DNA of 64,000 bases, from positions 728,829 through 792,828 of the forward strand of contig CM068540.1 in the NCBI GenBank assembly GCA_035048495.1. Direction: 5' to 3'. Numbering within the stretch: the first letter of the stretch is position 1; the number at the start of each line of letters is the position of its first letter. Under the pieces are notes generated by a model. It was not told the DNA's origin and did not search any database. It saw nothing but the letters and a program-made list of their open reading frames with translations. The position numbers and the translations under genes are program-made. Below, one piece after another: positions 10,725 through 46,848 of this stretch. The DNA comes from Euptelea pleiosperma (lineage: Eukaryota > Streptophyta > Magnoliopsida > Ranunculales > Eupteleaceae).

Positions 10725-12327
10725 TCGCCGATCCCGGCAAGCAAGATTTTCGAACTTTCCAAGTTCCAACTCCAGATTTAAGGGTTTTAATCGCCGAGCC
10801 GAGACGCCGTTAACTCCTTGCTAAGAGTAAGAATCGCCGATTATCACCATTTTCTCTTCTTCTTCTTTTGTTTCTTTTTTCAGATATCCTGAAAATTCGG
10901 GTCATTTTCAAATTTCGAAAACCAAACATATCGCCGACTGGTTTGTTTCTTCTTTTTTTTTTCTCGAAGATATGGGATTCATTACTTAATCGGATTTCGA
11001 ATTTGATTTGGAATGGGTGGTTTTTTGTTCTTCTAAGAGGCAGAGGGTAAGAATTTCAGAAGCCTGGTTTCTGAGAGAAAAATGAAGGAATTGAAGACGA
11101 ACAAACTTTTGAGGTTCTTTTTCATTTTAAATTTTCGATTTCTTTTGCTTTTGGGAATTTTAGTAGTTTTAGATTAGAGTAATGGAGGAAATATGAATTG
11201 GGTTCTTTCTGTTTCCCTGAAATTTGTTATTGTTTCTTGAGATGGGCAAGATTGCTTGAGACAGTATTAGTGACTTGTTTGAGATTGAAGCTTGTAGTTC
11301 ATTAGAATCACCATGGTACCCTCCATTCTGAAGTTTCTTGGATTACTTCTTCACAGTAGGAAGGGAGGGTTAGAAATGAAGAAGAATGGAGAGTATTTTT
11401 GTCATCTGCTACTTGTTGAGCTTCATGGGATTCTTAGTCCCAGTTATTGTTGGATATAAATTGAAGATCACTATTTTAGAAATTAAAGATTGCTGTTTTT
11501 ATTTGTTTATAAGATTGTGTCAGAACCACTGATTCTCTATTACTTTTTTTTCTTTGCCAAATGATGCTTTTTTTCTTGTTTTCTCTGAAATCTTACTGTT
11601 TTTTATTCTGTCATCTGGGCTTCTTTTCTTTTCCGGGGTCATGGCTCTGAAACCCTTGTTCTGTTCATAAGATCTCTGTTGAGAATCAAATAACATTGTG
11701 TTTAACAATTTCAAGTGTTATATTCTAGGTATTGAAGATCAGATTCTGTTAATAACATCGTGTTTAACAGTTTCAAGCGTTATATTCTTTGTATGGAAGA
11801 CTTCCTGAAGTGTTGTATTTTACCTTTCCTGTTTCTCTTGTTCTTTTCCTTGTGTTTCACTGATCTGAAAGCCTACTTTAATTTTGGCATTCGGGTTCTT
11901 TAAGCTTTCTGTGAGAAGGTTTATTAGCTTGCATCAGGTTATGTCTTCTTCTTTTTGAGTTTTGTGATTATTTTCGTTCATCTCTCCTTCAGTTCTCCTT
12001 TCATTTCTGGCATTCCACTTAATGCTTCTATTTCTTTTTCTGTGCACAGATCTCAATTCCCCCTTTTGTGGCGCTTTTTATGAGAGGAGAGTATCCATGT
12101 ATAAAGACAGTAGTTTATGAAGCAAGTTGCCATTTTTTCCCTCTCATTTGGGTTTTGTCCCATTTCTAGCAACCCTATTAATGCTTATGTCTTTTTTCCA
12201 GGATCAGGTGTCTAAAAAGGACCCTCTTGTTTGGAGCTTGAGATTAAATAGAAAGTGTTAGGAGGTTTGCATCTTTTGACAAGATTTACATGCATCACAG
12301 TGAGCACTTCTGGTTGAGGATTTACCG
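10725..12327 (+). other. 5' UTR with first intron of the coiled-coil gene
   Basis: A likely non-coding first exon ends at 10826 with donor GTAAGA (an alternative donor is at 11047, GGTAAG). A strong acceptor, CTTTTTTCCAG, ends at 12201. The second exon then runs into the start codon at 12328. The intervening DNA is T-rich and has no long frame, as expected for a leader intron. Placement is inferred from splice signals. Confidence 0.5.
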
Positions 12328-15300
12328 ATGAGGAAGCTTTTCTTCTTTAAATCTTCATCTAGCAACGGAAACAGCAACAATGTTCCTCCACCACCACCGA
12401 CTGATGATGAGAAGGTTTATTGGGAGACTCCATGGGAAAGTGGAGTGAACAATCAAGTCGGCAACAAGGCCGAGAAGAGCTCCCAATGCTCGATTGACTT
12501 GTTTTCCAAAGCTCAAAAACAACATCCAGATAGCCAGAACTCTGCTCCAAGTTCAGGTCTTAGAAGGAGCCTCTCATTTTCATCAGCAGCGTTTCATAGT
12601 GGTGGCCTGGAAGAAAGGAATTGGATTTCTTCGTGTGATCCTAGTAGATCTCTCACTGCTACCAGCAACATTCCACCTCAGCCATCTGATTATGCAGTTC
12701 GGTAAGGTCTTTGATTTAGCTATATGTCTAGCATGTTTAGTTTATGATCCAATCTCATCTTAGAGTTCCAGTTAAGTATTACTTATTTGGCGGCTGTCTC
12801 TTCCTTCAATTAAGGATTGTTTTCTCCCTGATTTGCTAATTTTGTTGGGCTTGTAATTTGTAGTAGTTGTCGATCCCTTACTCCAGAGAGGCGCTCCAAG
12901 GCTAAAAGAGGGAAAGGGGCTGCTACTTGGAAGGCATATGGAGTAGAGAAGCTTGATTCTCCTGCTTCATCCAAAGCTTGCTATGATTCGTCAGGGAACT
13001 CCTCTTATAACTCTCCTCCAGTCCCACTCAAATGCGGGTCCGCACGCTTAACTCTTGTCTCGAACAAGATCCTGGATCTCTACATTGATGGGGAACAACA
13101 GGACAGGAACTTGAGGCCAACTAACAGTTCTTCTCTAAGAAACCCATCAGGTAATGGAAATGGCGTTGGTTGGCGGCCCCCACGAGTTCAATCTACTGCA
13201 CCGGCTTCACCAACAGGTATTAGTAAAGAAAGACCAAGGTCTCATTCATTCAGAGAAATGAGAGATACCCAGCTTCGCGTTTCAACCAGAAATTGGACAA
13301 CAAACGAATTTGGGCCCGATTCTCCACAAAAACTTGCAAAGAATGTGGTTGAGAGACTGTCCCAGGTATTTCCCCAGAAATCCACAACAAAATCCAGGGA
13401 TTTTGACCCTGACACCCCAACCATGGTAGAAGATATCTTTGAGGACTACTTGGACCCACATCCCAGCACAAATTCAGATGGGGTCACCCAAAAAAGTTGT
13501 TTATCAGACGACCCTCACAGAAACATAAATGGATATTGTGGAGAGGAAATTTCATGCTTCCAGAAACAAAACAATTTTCTCAGAGATGTTCCAGTGAGTA
13601 TGTATTCAGGTCAAACGGAGGAGGATGTAAATATAGAATTACATAGAAAAGCACGGGAAGCCAAGGAGAGGGTCATGCTTCTTTCAGAAGAGCTTGAGCA
13701 GGAGAACCTTCTTCAAGATAGCAGTTTCAGTATACCAGAATTGCTTCAGACAATTAAAAACCTCACTGTGGACAGAAGCAGCCTGGCTCTGGAGGTCTCG
13801 GCCCAATTACAGTGTCGAATTGCTGAGAGAGCGTCAACTAAAGAAGCACTTAGAGTGACAAAAGTGGAATTGGATTCACGAACATGGCGACTGGAGAAGG
13901 AGAAGAACGAGTTGCAGTCAGGATTGGAGAAGGAGTTGGACAGAAGGTCGAGCGACTGGTCACTCAAGCTCGAGAACTACCAGTCAGAAGAGCAGAGGCT
14001 ACGTGATAGGGTAAGGGAGCTGGCAGAGCAGAATGTCTCACTTCAAAGAGAAGTCTCTTCCCTCAGTAGCAGGGAAGTGGAGAGCAGAAGCAGGATGACA
14101 AATTCAGAGCTACAACTGAAGGACCTGACTGAAAGGTTAGAAGAAGCAAGAGAGGAGAACCAGGATCTTAAGAAAACCCTGTTGGAGCTGCAAGAGCGGT
14201 TTAAAGGGGTGGAAGCAGATTTTGGTTGCATCCAAAGAAGCTATCTAGAGAAGGACAAGGAAAACAAGGAGTTGCATAAAACTGTTACAAGATTACAAAG
14301 GACATGCAGCGAACAAGAGAAGACAATTGCTGGGTTGCGACACGGGCTTAGTGAGGAAATCAGAAGGAAGGAATCCTCAGAGAAGTTTGATAATAACGTG
14401 GGTAAATTGCAAATGGAGCAAGTGAGGTTGACGGGGGTGGAGCAGATTTTGAGAAGGGACGTGGAATCTTATAGGCTTGAAGTTGAGTCCCTTCGGCATG
14501 AGAGCATTAATCTTTTGGACCGCCTGCGATGCAGCAGAAGCGAGGGTGGTTTTTCATCCTTTAAGCTCGATCAGGAGCTGCAGGCCCGGGTTAACTGCTT
14601 ACAGAGTCAAGGGATGTTGTTGTTCGATGAGAGCAGCCGGCTATGTGCGCAGTTACTGGAATTTATTAAAGGGAAAACAGGTCAGATTCTTGAAATTGTA
14701 CCAGGCGCTGAGCATTTTCAAGAGGTTAGCAAGAATGGATTAGATGGGTATTTTCTAGTGGAATCTGATATGAAAGTCCAGAGTTTCAAGAGGGGAATTG
14801 AAAATCTGACGAGAAGTTTGCAGACAATATCTTTGGTGTTGCATGAGAAGTCCAAATCAGTTTCTTCGGAATCTGAGTCACACTGCACTGATAATGGCGG
14901 ATCAGGGAAACTAAATGGTCAGGCCTTAGAGGTAAATTGGTGCTTATTTGTCCTTAAAATTGCCATTCTCATGTAGAAAGGACGCTAAACTTGGGTCCTC
15001 AGTTGGTACCTTACCTACACTATAACTAGTTCTTAAGATGATAAATTGACTTCCTTTCTTTTTATATTCTGATATCGTGTTTTGGGATTGATGTTCTGGT
15101 TGTGTTTATATAGAATGATATTGGATTCCAGCTCAAGGCAGAAACTCTACTAACAAGTGTCTTGAGAGAAAAGCTATTCTCAAAACAGCTGGAAGTTGAA
15201 CAATTGCAAGCTGAGCTGGCAACTGCGGTAAGGGGTCACGACATCCTCAGATGTGAAGTCCAGGGTGCGCTAGATACCCTTTCATGTGTGTCCCACAAGA

Positions 15301-16294
15301 TGAAGGATCTTGAACTTCAGGTGAGCATGTGATTGTAACCATTACCTCTGCTAAACAAATTTCTTCTGATTTCATGTATTCATGTGTATGTTTTGAACTT
15401 CAGGTGAGCATGTGATTTTAAACATTACCTCTGCTAAACAAATTTCATCTAGTCTCATGTATTTCTGTGTATGTTTGTAATATACGTAATATTATGTGTG
15501 TGTGTGGGTGTATAACTCATATTACACTGTTAATAATTGGAAAAGAAGGAATAATAGTTAATCCAGTTGTTGGGGATGAACCAGAAGCAGTCCTTATTGC
15601 ATACTTGGCTATAACTGTATCTTGAACAGTGCAAACACACCTATCATGCCCAATTCCAAATGGCTCGTCATTCTGATAAACTGAATCAAATATTTATGGA
15701 ACCAAATCTACTCCCTCCTAATCTTTTTTTTTTTTAGTGAAACCAATAATTCCAGAATTCTCACAAATTTATTGCATATTCACAGCCCCATTTGTACTCT
15801 TAATTCCTGAAATGCTCTCTCCAACTGCTATGTGCATTCGAACTTAACTAGTATGAGCATGTGTGGTATTTTTATAATTATTAGTAGTTTTTTTAGCAGT
15901 GGTTATGAATTGATGATTAACTAGTGGTGATTGTAATCATGCTTTTTTCTGGTTTATGATGGATATAACCAAACAGATGTTGAGGAAGGATGAGAACATA
16001 AACCAGCTTAAGAGTGACCTGCAAGAATGTGCAAAGGAGTTGACAATCACTAAGGGGATACTGCCAAAAGTTTCTGAAGAGAGAGATGTGATGTGGGAGG
16101 AAGTGAAGCAATACAGTGAGAAGAACATGTTACTGAACTCCGAGGTGAACTTTTTGAGAAAGAAGATAGAGGCCCTCGACGAAGACTTACTTCTTAAAGA
16201 AGGCCAGATCACAATTTTGAAAGACAGTCTTGACAACAAACCATTTGACATCCTCTACAGTCCCAAGTCTATTCAAGAATTCATGCTGGAATGA
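12328..16294 (+). CDS. Plant long coiled-coil protein (CAP-Gly-linker-like)
   Basis: Four coding exons join in frame: 12328..12701, 12864..14931, 15114..15320 and 15977..16294, giving 988 aa. All introns have GT-AG borders. The N-terminus starts MRKLFFFKSSSSNGNSN, a basic tip followed by about 350 residues rich in Ser, Pro and Asn with short conserved blocks (RSLTPERRSKAKR near 130; RPRSHSFREMRDTQ near 250; SPQKLAKNVVERLSQVF near 280). From about residue 375 to 700, and again from 815 to 980, heptad-rich, Glu/Lys/Leu-rich sequence predicts long coiled coils (LEKELDRRSSDWSLKLENY, RVRELAEQNVSLQREVSSL, VSEERDVMWEEVKQYSEKN). It resembles the plant-only family that includes Arabidopsis AT3G55060 and AT2G39300, described as CAP-Gly domain linker or myosin-like; their function is not established. 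No signal peptide or membrane segment is seen. The start is chosen because the MRKLFF beginning is typical of the family and an acceptor-bounded leader precedes it. A role as a cytoskeletal or organelle tether is only a guess. Confidence 0.9.
15311..15477 (+). repeat. Tandem duplication covering a 5' splice site
   Basis: Two units of about 84 bp start at 15311 and 15395. Both begin TGAACTTCAGGTGAGCATGT, which is the end of coding exon 3 plus its donor. The downstream unit therefore carries a second complete-looking donor inside the intron. Confidence 0.85.
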
Positions 16295-16667
16295 ACTTTG
16301 AAAGGGCTGAAACCCAAGCTTTGCCTTTTAATTACTTTGTGAGTAACAATACTGTTCATAGTCTTTTGCTTCAGATGTGTTTTCCTCTTGCTTTTTCTCT
16401 TTTTCCTCTGATAGTTGGGAAGTGTAAATTACACCACAATTCTTTTGTAATGGACCTGAATTGGCCTTTGATTCTTTTTTTTTATTTTTTGGACGGCTTT
16501 CACCTGTTTGCTTAGACAGAACAAACAGGTAAATTACACTATCTGGAATGGAGTTGTGTGTTTCTTACATAAAGCTTTCAATTACAAGCTACTTAGGTGG
16601 TTTCTTTGAATCCCTCTCTTTATATTATATTTTGAATTCATGGTAAATCTCTCTCTCTCTCTCTCTC
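16295..16667 (+). other. Probable 3' UTR, ending near a (CT)n run
   Basis: Sequence following the coiled-coil stop codon at 16292..16294. No frame of note. Poly(A) signals are not clear-cut; an ATAAAG lies near 16570. A (CT)10 microsatellite occupies 16648..16667. Confidence 0.35.
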
Positions 16668-17640
16668 GTAAATGACTTAACTACCCCTGCAAATCCTTTC
16701 GATAGGTGGCGTCACTAATGGGCATGAATCTAACATCCCCTTACCTATATCGTGAAAGTAGTAAAACATTCTCAAAGCATTCTCTAGTGGGAATGCTATC
16801 TCAATCTCAAAAATGAGATTGACAAAGTGAAAAAAGGCTATATTTGGCATGAGTCGTAGTTATAGCGGCCCATAGGCGTGAGATGTACCTTGTGAGGGGG
16901 AGGGGTCCCTTGAACATACTCCATTTCAAAAAAATGTTATTTATTCTCAACCAACCACCAATGAGAGATGCTAAATGCTTTTGAATTGTAAAACAGTAAA
17001 AAACAAAAAACTCTAAAAAGATGTTACTTTGAGATATGTTAAATAGCATGTCATTTTTTGTTCAAGATATAACATATACTATATTTGGCACCCCTTTTGG
17101 TATAACGTTTGGAGCTCTTTTTTTGGAAGTCATGCTAAATTTTAATACTGCTCCCCCCTTTTTAGCATGCCACTGATGATGCTCTCAGGACTTTGGGGGA
17201 TGTTAGAATTCACGCCTGTTAATGAAAGTAACAACCTTCTCCTTGGCTTTTTCTTCTATAAATTTAGCCTAGTATTCACATGTACCGAAATTACAGGTGT
17301 CATCAACAAAAAATAAAACGACTAATTTAAGTAGGGTAGGCTGATTTTTGGCTTAATTTCACCAAGAGTGGACAAAACATTCATGAGGTCAGTAGGCCCA
17401 TATGGGTGCCAAGTCACGAAGAAAGAAGCTTGGTATACCACATTATATAGGTGCATCTTTAATATTGCCAGACATTTTTTTAAAAATTAATATGACAAAA
17501 ATATCCTCTTTTCTTTGCTCTGAGGTTTGTATTAGTATGCTTAGATGTCCAAAATGGCCCTGTTTATTTATCCAAATAATTGAGTTTTTCGAATAATAAT
17601 TCAAACAATAGGCAAATGGGCCAAAATGAATAACATTTAT
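16668..17640. other. Intergenic between convergent genes
   Basis: No gene seen. This separates the 3' ends of the coiled-coil gene (+) and TAD2 (-). The TAD2 3' UTR probably lies just below 17752. Confidence 0.4.
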
Positions 17641-17751
17641 TTGCTATGAAAAATATTTAAAAGAAAATATATAACATCCAAGCTTGAGATCCAACCAGCA
17701 CTGGCTTCACAACGTAACAAGATAATACGCCGAAACCCGAGTAAAATGTGC

Positions 17752-41166
<23,415 letters not shown>

Positions 41167-41559
41167 CTGAAAAGCAGACAAAGATGATATGTCATACCCA
41201 TTTTCCTGTACTAGAAAAAATAGGCAGTAAATATAAAGGATAAATCAAATCACAAATTTAATTTAGTTATATCATGAAGTAAACAAGAGATGTAATGGGA
41301 ATCCATTACATCTAATTTTCAAAAATTAGTATATATTAACTCCAATGGGTTAGCCACATGCATAGTCTAATTTTTGTAATTAAAAATATTATTTTAATCT
41401 TGAATACAAAATTTTACTAAAAGAAAAGACCCCCAGGTCGTAGGTCTATATAAGGCAAGGGTTTTAACTTTTATGAACTTACATGACATGATTATGGAAA
41501 TTTAAATGTAGAAGTCTGACTCTCAGATACCTACTTTAGCATTGTATTATAACAAAATT

Positions 41560-41790
41560 AATCTTAGTTTTCTTAGTTTTAATGGTTAATGGTTGTTTGT
41601 TGTAGAAAAATGAGTTATAAGTGTGTTTTCATACTTTTTTTCCATTTCCTAAAATATCAATATGTGTTTCCTGTCTTTCTATATTTTTCAAAGACTTGCA
41701 ATATTTCCACACTAACAAAAATATTTCCATTTCCAAGCTAACCAAAATACACACGAAATTGAAATTTAAAACCTTGCTTATAGTTTACAC
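41560..41790 (+). repeat. Dispersed TTTCCA-rich repeat, copy 5
   Basis: GTGTGTTTTCATACTT, TTTCCTAAAATATCAA, AAAATATTTCCATTTCC and AAGCTAACCAAAATACACAC match the copy at 23690..23890. Confidence 0.55.
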
Positions 41791-43077
41791 CCTCCATGGC
41801 TAATTGTCTCCAACCTCAACTAGTTGACATGGCTTGGCTAATTGGCGTAAATGCTCTAAATTAAATTTTCTTCACACGAGATTCCTTCTTTCTTTTCTTT
41901 TCTTTTTGGAGAAGATGTTCTAATGCATTACTGGTAGCTTGACTATTAAATATTTTGATCAATGAGTATTTAAATCGAATGTGGCTAGGAAATGAAAGAC
42001 TTAAATTTGGCTTTTCTGGTCATACAACTCCCTCGGCTGTCAAATGGCTTGAAAATTGGCCAAGTCAACTCAATTTGCGTGAGCCATGTGTACCCACCAG
42101 TCCAAACTCCATGAGTAACCTCAGCTTGGCTTTGGGTTGGGTGCCAGTATATCCAGACCCCAGGGATGTAGACCAGGCTACATTTATCGGGGGAGTCAGT
42201 TGGGCATCAACTTCGGGTAATAAATAGGAAACTTGCATACAGGTTGACGTGGGATCCTACCTGATTATTAATTAGGTCCAAAAAGATAGTTCCAAACCCA
42301 ACTAATCGGAATTGGGTATGTTGGGTAGTTGGGCACCCATTGTCATTTGTCACCCCTGCTATTACTAGGCCCAACCCCCATTTTCCTATAAAACCAAAGA
42401 GATTCTACATAGCCGAGTCAAGTCAGTTTAGCTAGCCCTGAATTACCAAATCCAAACTCCAGACTTTATATAAATCAGGAGTCATTTATCTGACCCAAAC
42501 GAGTCAAACTCAGAAATAGAAACACTGATTTCCGAGTCTGAATCTTGGTTTATGGACATTGCTCTCTTCACATGTCACATCATTTAGAATCTCCCCAGCA
42601 ACGACAGCATCAAAATAAGGCCACCCTGTTTGGGAACATCCTATTTTCAAGACCTAATCCAGCCTTAGTCTAGTTCAAGACTAGTTCTTAACTAGGTGTC
42701 TGTCAACCTTGAACTGGTTTTATTTCCATGTTGTTTGGATGACACTGTCCCGTATTTTGATTCTGATTTTGCAAACTATTTGGTTGGCAGTTATCCAATC
42801 TTATATAATTCTGTCATATTATGTAATAGAGAGATAGAGAGGCGTAATAAAAAGAAGTGTTAACAATTTATGAATGGACAATTCATAAATCCACCATTTT
42901 ATGTGAGATAAGTAGAAATGTGATGCATTCCAAAATCAAAATCTCAGTAGCAGCCAATCTCAATAGATCACCAAAGTTTGACATAGTCATAAATTAAAGA
43001 CCTAAAACTATAAACAAAAGTAAATCATGCAATAAACTGTTTCAGTCATTTCACATCCAATTTGCAATTGACCACCG

Positions 43078-43150
43078 CCTCATTCGAGAAGTAACTTCTA
43101 ATCCTTGAGTAACTTCTCAATAGATTGCCTCATTCGAGAAGTAACTTCAA
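43078..43150 (+). repeat. Short tandem repeat
   Basis: GCCTCATTCGAGAAGTAACT occurs twice, about 49 bases apart. Confidence 0.7.
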
Positions 43151-43903
43151 TCCTCCCATTCAAACTTCATATTAAAAATCCAATCATTCTTATAAAAAAA
43201 ACTGATTTTGTCACTGAGATATAAACACCAACTTGTTAATGATGTGTTTCAAAAATGGAAAGAAATGGAGTAAGGTTCTGTTATCCATGTGTAGATAAAT
43301 TTTTGAAATGTAAACAATGTGGTTTTTTATATAAGTGCATCCATTAAGGGGTGGACCAAACATTTATGGCGTCAGTGGGCCCAAAGGAGTGTACCACGTT
43401 GCATTTTTGGGGGTGGACATCAACCTTTGATGGCCTTACAGTCCTACAGACAATAAAATGATAGATCTAGATAACACCTCTATATTGGAGATAAGAAGGA
43501 TTAAAAACACACCCCATAAATGAATATTGCACTTCATGTGAGTCCCTAACAAATAGATTCACAGACAACCCAACCAAAATGAAGGTCAAGAGAAATGCAA
43601 AGACCCACTTCTCTGCTAGCATGTCTAAGGTGAAACCATATGTAAACCATAAACCTATGTTGAATTACAATCATCGAAGTGAAATGTCAACTAGAATTTT
43701 TTATGGTATCCAATTCTCAAGCCTCCAAGGATGGATCAACCTAAGTCACTCACGCCCCAAGCATTCTATACGAGTAAAGAAGATTATATATGAAAAACGG
43801 GCACCAAACAAGACTAGCTATTTAAGAAAGAACAAAACCTTTCAAGAGAATAGACTAAAGACTTCTCGTAAGATGGGTTGCAAAGATAAACGTCCGTCTT
43901 TAG

Positions 43904-43906
<3 letters not shown>

Positions 43907-43935
<29 letters not shown>
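43907..43935 (+). repeat. (TA)n microsatellite
   Basis: 29 bases of uninterrupted TA dinucleotide. Confidence 0.9.
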
Positions 43936-43939
<4 letters not shown>

Positions 43940-44869
43940 TTGGTTGGTTTTCTTGGCACAAAATGGTAGCATTAGTGCTTTAATCAAAATATCAAAAGCT
44001 TTATAAGGTTTAGATCATCTGATCTAACCAAATTGGATCATGTCCACCATGGTTAGTTTCAAGCATATATCATGATGTAGTGTCTTGTGCATGCATTAAT
44101 GGATTCTATACATATAAAATGGTTAGGATTTGTGGCAATTGGTTAACTCAATCGCATGGCCATCTGGACTGGTCTTATTATACTAGTTCTGGTCCGAATT
44201 ATCTGACTTAATAATCTTTGTTTGACCTGCTCAGGAGACTGTTTGGCTACATCGATCCTTTTGGATTTAGGTATTGCTTTTGTATACTATTTCCATAGAG
44301 TACTGTTGTTGAACATCCCAATCATTTATTTGTCCCATTGTTACAGCTTTGCATGACCAGACAATTAGGATGGTTAATGAGTAATTTTAGGTTCTTTTCA
44401 TGTTTGTAGGAAGAACGATTCATTTTAATCGACAGAGACAAATGCACTTCAGGTCCCCAAAGGTTTCTTGATTTCTCTAGTTACATTAGGCTTTTACAGT
44501 CTATCACCATCTTGATATCTTAGTACGATAGATCCATCTATAACTCATCAATATCAGTTTAAAGCCCAGATTGAATGGGTTATCACGTATTATTATTTCA
44601 TTGCATTTTCATCATTCATCCACTAAATCCATAAAATGTGGGAGTACCAAGTCGACAACAGTAATCCAAAAATAAAACAATGACTGGACCTGAGAATTTA
44701 GGACTATAATCTCTCCTTTACATGGAAAAGACTAATTTGTATAGATGACCTCTATCCCTCTAATTCTTGCTCTCTCGCAATCAACGATGCAGCAGGGTAA
44801 AACTACGAAAAGAATCAAAAAAGAAGAACAAACATCAAGATGGAGAAAGAGTTAGAGAAAATCATACCT

Positions 44870-45240
44870 TTTTGTTATTTGGCAATGGAGACGCCCTTTC
44901 TGCTCCGCTTTCAGTTCACTGGACTTCTCAAAAAATCCCGGGAGGTGTTTCTGAGAGCAAATGGAAGTGAAGGCGCCGGGGACGGCTAAGAAGTCGAATT
45001 TTTTGCCTTCTGTGAGATCAGAGAGAGTGGTTGTTATGAGTTCTCCGGCCGATTCTAGGTAAAAGAAAGTGGATTCGGGGAGCTTGGTCCCGATGGAAAT
45101 GGTGGCGGAGACGGTTGAGATGGTGGCAGCGGTGAATCAGGGAGACCTCTGTCGGAGTTCAAGGCGAAGAAAGAAAGAGGGAAGTAGAGGTTTGAAGGAG
45201 TCGAACTGTTTACAAGAAAAAAAAAGGAGTCGAACTTTGC
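44870..45240 (-). pseudogene. Chloroplast type II peroxiredoxin (PRXIIE-like) fragment
   Basis: On the - strand, from about 45136 to 44915, a frame reads ATISTVSATISIGTKLPEST, ESAGELITTTLSDLTEGKK, LAVPGAFTSICSQKHLPGF and FEKSSELKA. This matches the start of the mature domain of plastid peroxiredoxin IIE, a thiol peroxidase. The peroxidatic Cys is kept, but the usual PGAFTPTC is PGAFTSIC. The Ser/Pro-rich upstream part, which would be the transit peptide, is in a different frame, and a TGA precedes the mature frame. After ELKA the frame shifts: the next family block (KGV..IA) is found one frame over and soon hits TAA. Only the first part of the gene is present. It is decayed and cannot encode an enzyme. 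Confidence 0.82.
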
Positions 45241-45264
45241 TGACGGAGGGACGTCATCAACATT

Positions 45265-45560
45265 TATCACGGACCACAATATGAGCCATGTGTCACTCTT
45301 GGAGAGCACTGACCGTATAGATGTTTGGCCAATCCCTAGGTGAACCTACATAGTAAAAATAGCCTGATTAGTGATCTATAAGCGTTGGATTGGAGTCGTT
45401 TTCATGGTTTGACTTTTAACCCTGGGATTTGAACATTATTTGGGGTATGATGATCCAAAGGTTTGAAATTACTAATGGGGCCTTTTTTTTTGACATGTAG
45501 GTCCACGTTGGGATGGGCCAAACATCTATAGGGTCAGACTGGTCACTATATAAAGATCCA
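45265..45560. mobile_element. Fold-back MITE
   Basis: Left arm GGACCACAATATGAGCCATG ... ATAGATGTTTGGCCAATCCC ... GCCTGATTAGTGAT. The right arm is its inverse: ATTACTAATGGGGCC ... TAGGTCCACGTTGGGATGGG, CCAAACATCTATAGGGTCAG. No coding capacity. It belongs to the same family as 6720, 57600, 58905, 60135 and 61020. Confidence 0.75.
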
Positions 45561-45628
45561 AATGTTAATTACCATAAAAATCGAGGGTGAACCAGTGAAC
45601 TCCCCTCCACCCCAAGCCCAATGAGCTA

Positions 45629-45930
45629 TTTTTTTTTTTTTATAAGTCCAAAATGCATTCATGAAAGAGATCGAACAAGAAAGAAAGTTGAAAGACTACG
45701 TCAAAACGTTATCAAATCTAAAAAACCACATCCTTGAATAAGATGCCCCTCATCTCGTCAGATGTACTGCCCTAACTAAATAGAAAAACTTTAATGTTTA
45801 GAATGACTTCTGGTAAAGAGCTCTCCTTTCCCTGAAAAGCTCTCTTGTTTCTTTCAAGCCACACTCCCCAAATGATTGTCAATGGTATTAACTTCCAAAG
45901 CACATTTCCCTTTGCTGAATGAACTATAAG
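45629..45930 (-). mobile_element. LINE 3'-end fragment
   Basis: A T(13) run at 45629..45641 is the poly(A) tail of a - strand LINE. Upstream on that strand the frame encodes WKLIPLTIIWGVWLERNKRA and FQGKESSLPEVILNIKVFLF, the C-terminal end of L1-type ORF2. 5'-truncated near 45930. Confidence 0.8.
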
Positions 45931-46009
45931 TAGATAATTTTTTAGGCATCCAACCAATAGGTGCATGTTGATGTGGACCATATTGTGAGCCACATGGCGC
46001 ACTCTCCGT

Positions 46010-46602
46010 TCAACCAGTAGTATGATAGACTGTAAGATTTTTTCTATTATTGACATTTTTTTCTCTCCGTTCAACCATTTTGGGTGTAGCAGTGATATCA
46101 ACAAACTCAACCCAATCCTCTGGCCTAATATCGGGAGGAGGACAATTCTTCAATCTATCATCGTGGTTCTCTTGGGTATCATAATAATCCTTTCTAAGCC
46201 TAGTCTTATATCTACGAAAGACCTCGCACATGCTTTTCATGCATTGCATCTTATATGTCACAGGAAGTTCGTATTCGTTCCACATTAAAAATTAACCAAT
46301 ATTAAATTAAGTCATAACAAAGAATGCTATGATTTTTATATGCAAATAAAGTATTGTATGATAGAGTATACCACCTGCAGCGCATTCCACACATCATCTC
46401 TGTGCCTTAATGGCACAAGACGCCAGTCCGGATAAGTAATAGGGATACGTGAGCGGACCAAATCCCCATACCTTGAAGCCAACTTATTCGAGTTTGGCCC
46501 CACTGGCATGCCATTAGTATTGAAATCTACTTTTACCTTCGGTTGATTTGTGGAAGCAACCGAAGGAGCAGGTTGGGAACTTTGTGCACTTACCGTTGCC
46601 AT
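46010..46602 (-). pseudogene. CACTA second gene (Transposase_24-like), truncated
   Basis: Starts MATVSAQSSQPAPS and continues with GPNSNKLASRYGDLVRSRIP, PDWRLVPLRHRDDVWNALQ, an intron of about 90 bases (donor after CTGCAG near 46378), then YELPVTYKMQCMKSMCEVFR, RYKTRLRKDYYDTQENHD and RREKNVNNRKNLTVYHTTG. This is the plant transposase family that accompanies TNP2 in CACTA elements. The frame is lost at 46010 before the usual C-terminal helices. Confidence 0.8.
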
Positions 46603-46848
46603 AGCGTATTATATATACACATGTATGTATAAGTAATGGGATTATGATGTTGATACGTAACATGTTCATATGATTTATCTTCCATAGAATCATGAAACAA
46701 TAAACTGAACATCACACTGATCATTTCTTATACAATAAAATGAGAATTTGTCATTCTATTCATTTTAGAAAATGATAGACTAGGACATTAATTACATTCA
46801 ATATATGTTACTCATTGTCCGAGCCAAAAGTAAATTCTCTTAGAATGT

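Larger units (their letters stand above)
41167..44870. other. Region upstream of TAD2 coding exon 1
   Basis: No protein-coding exon recognised. It should contain the TAD2 leader intron and perhaps its non-coding first exon. It includes a dispersed TTTCCA-rich repeat (41560..41790), a two-unit tandem repeat near 43078, and a (TA)n run at 43907..43935. Confidence 0.4.

Noticed and set aside
13242..14743. Alternative frames within the coiled-coil gene
   Set aside because: Shadows of the long coding exon; composition follows the main frame.
43579..43938. 119-residue basic open frame ending in an Ile/Tyr run
   Set aside because: Ends in the (TA)n microsatellite and shows no family features; likely chance.
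45055..45309. An 84-residue Pro/Ser-rich open frame
   Set aside because: It overlaps the peroxiredoxin fragment in another frame; it is a shadow plus part of the old transit-peptide region, not a separate gene.
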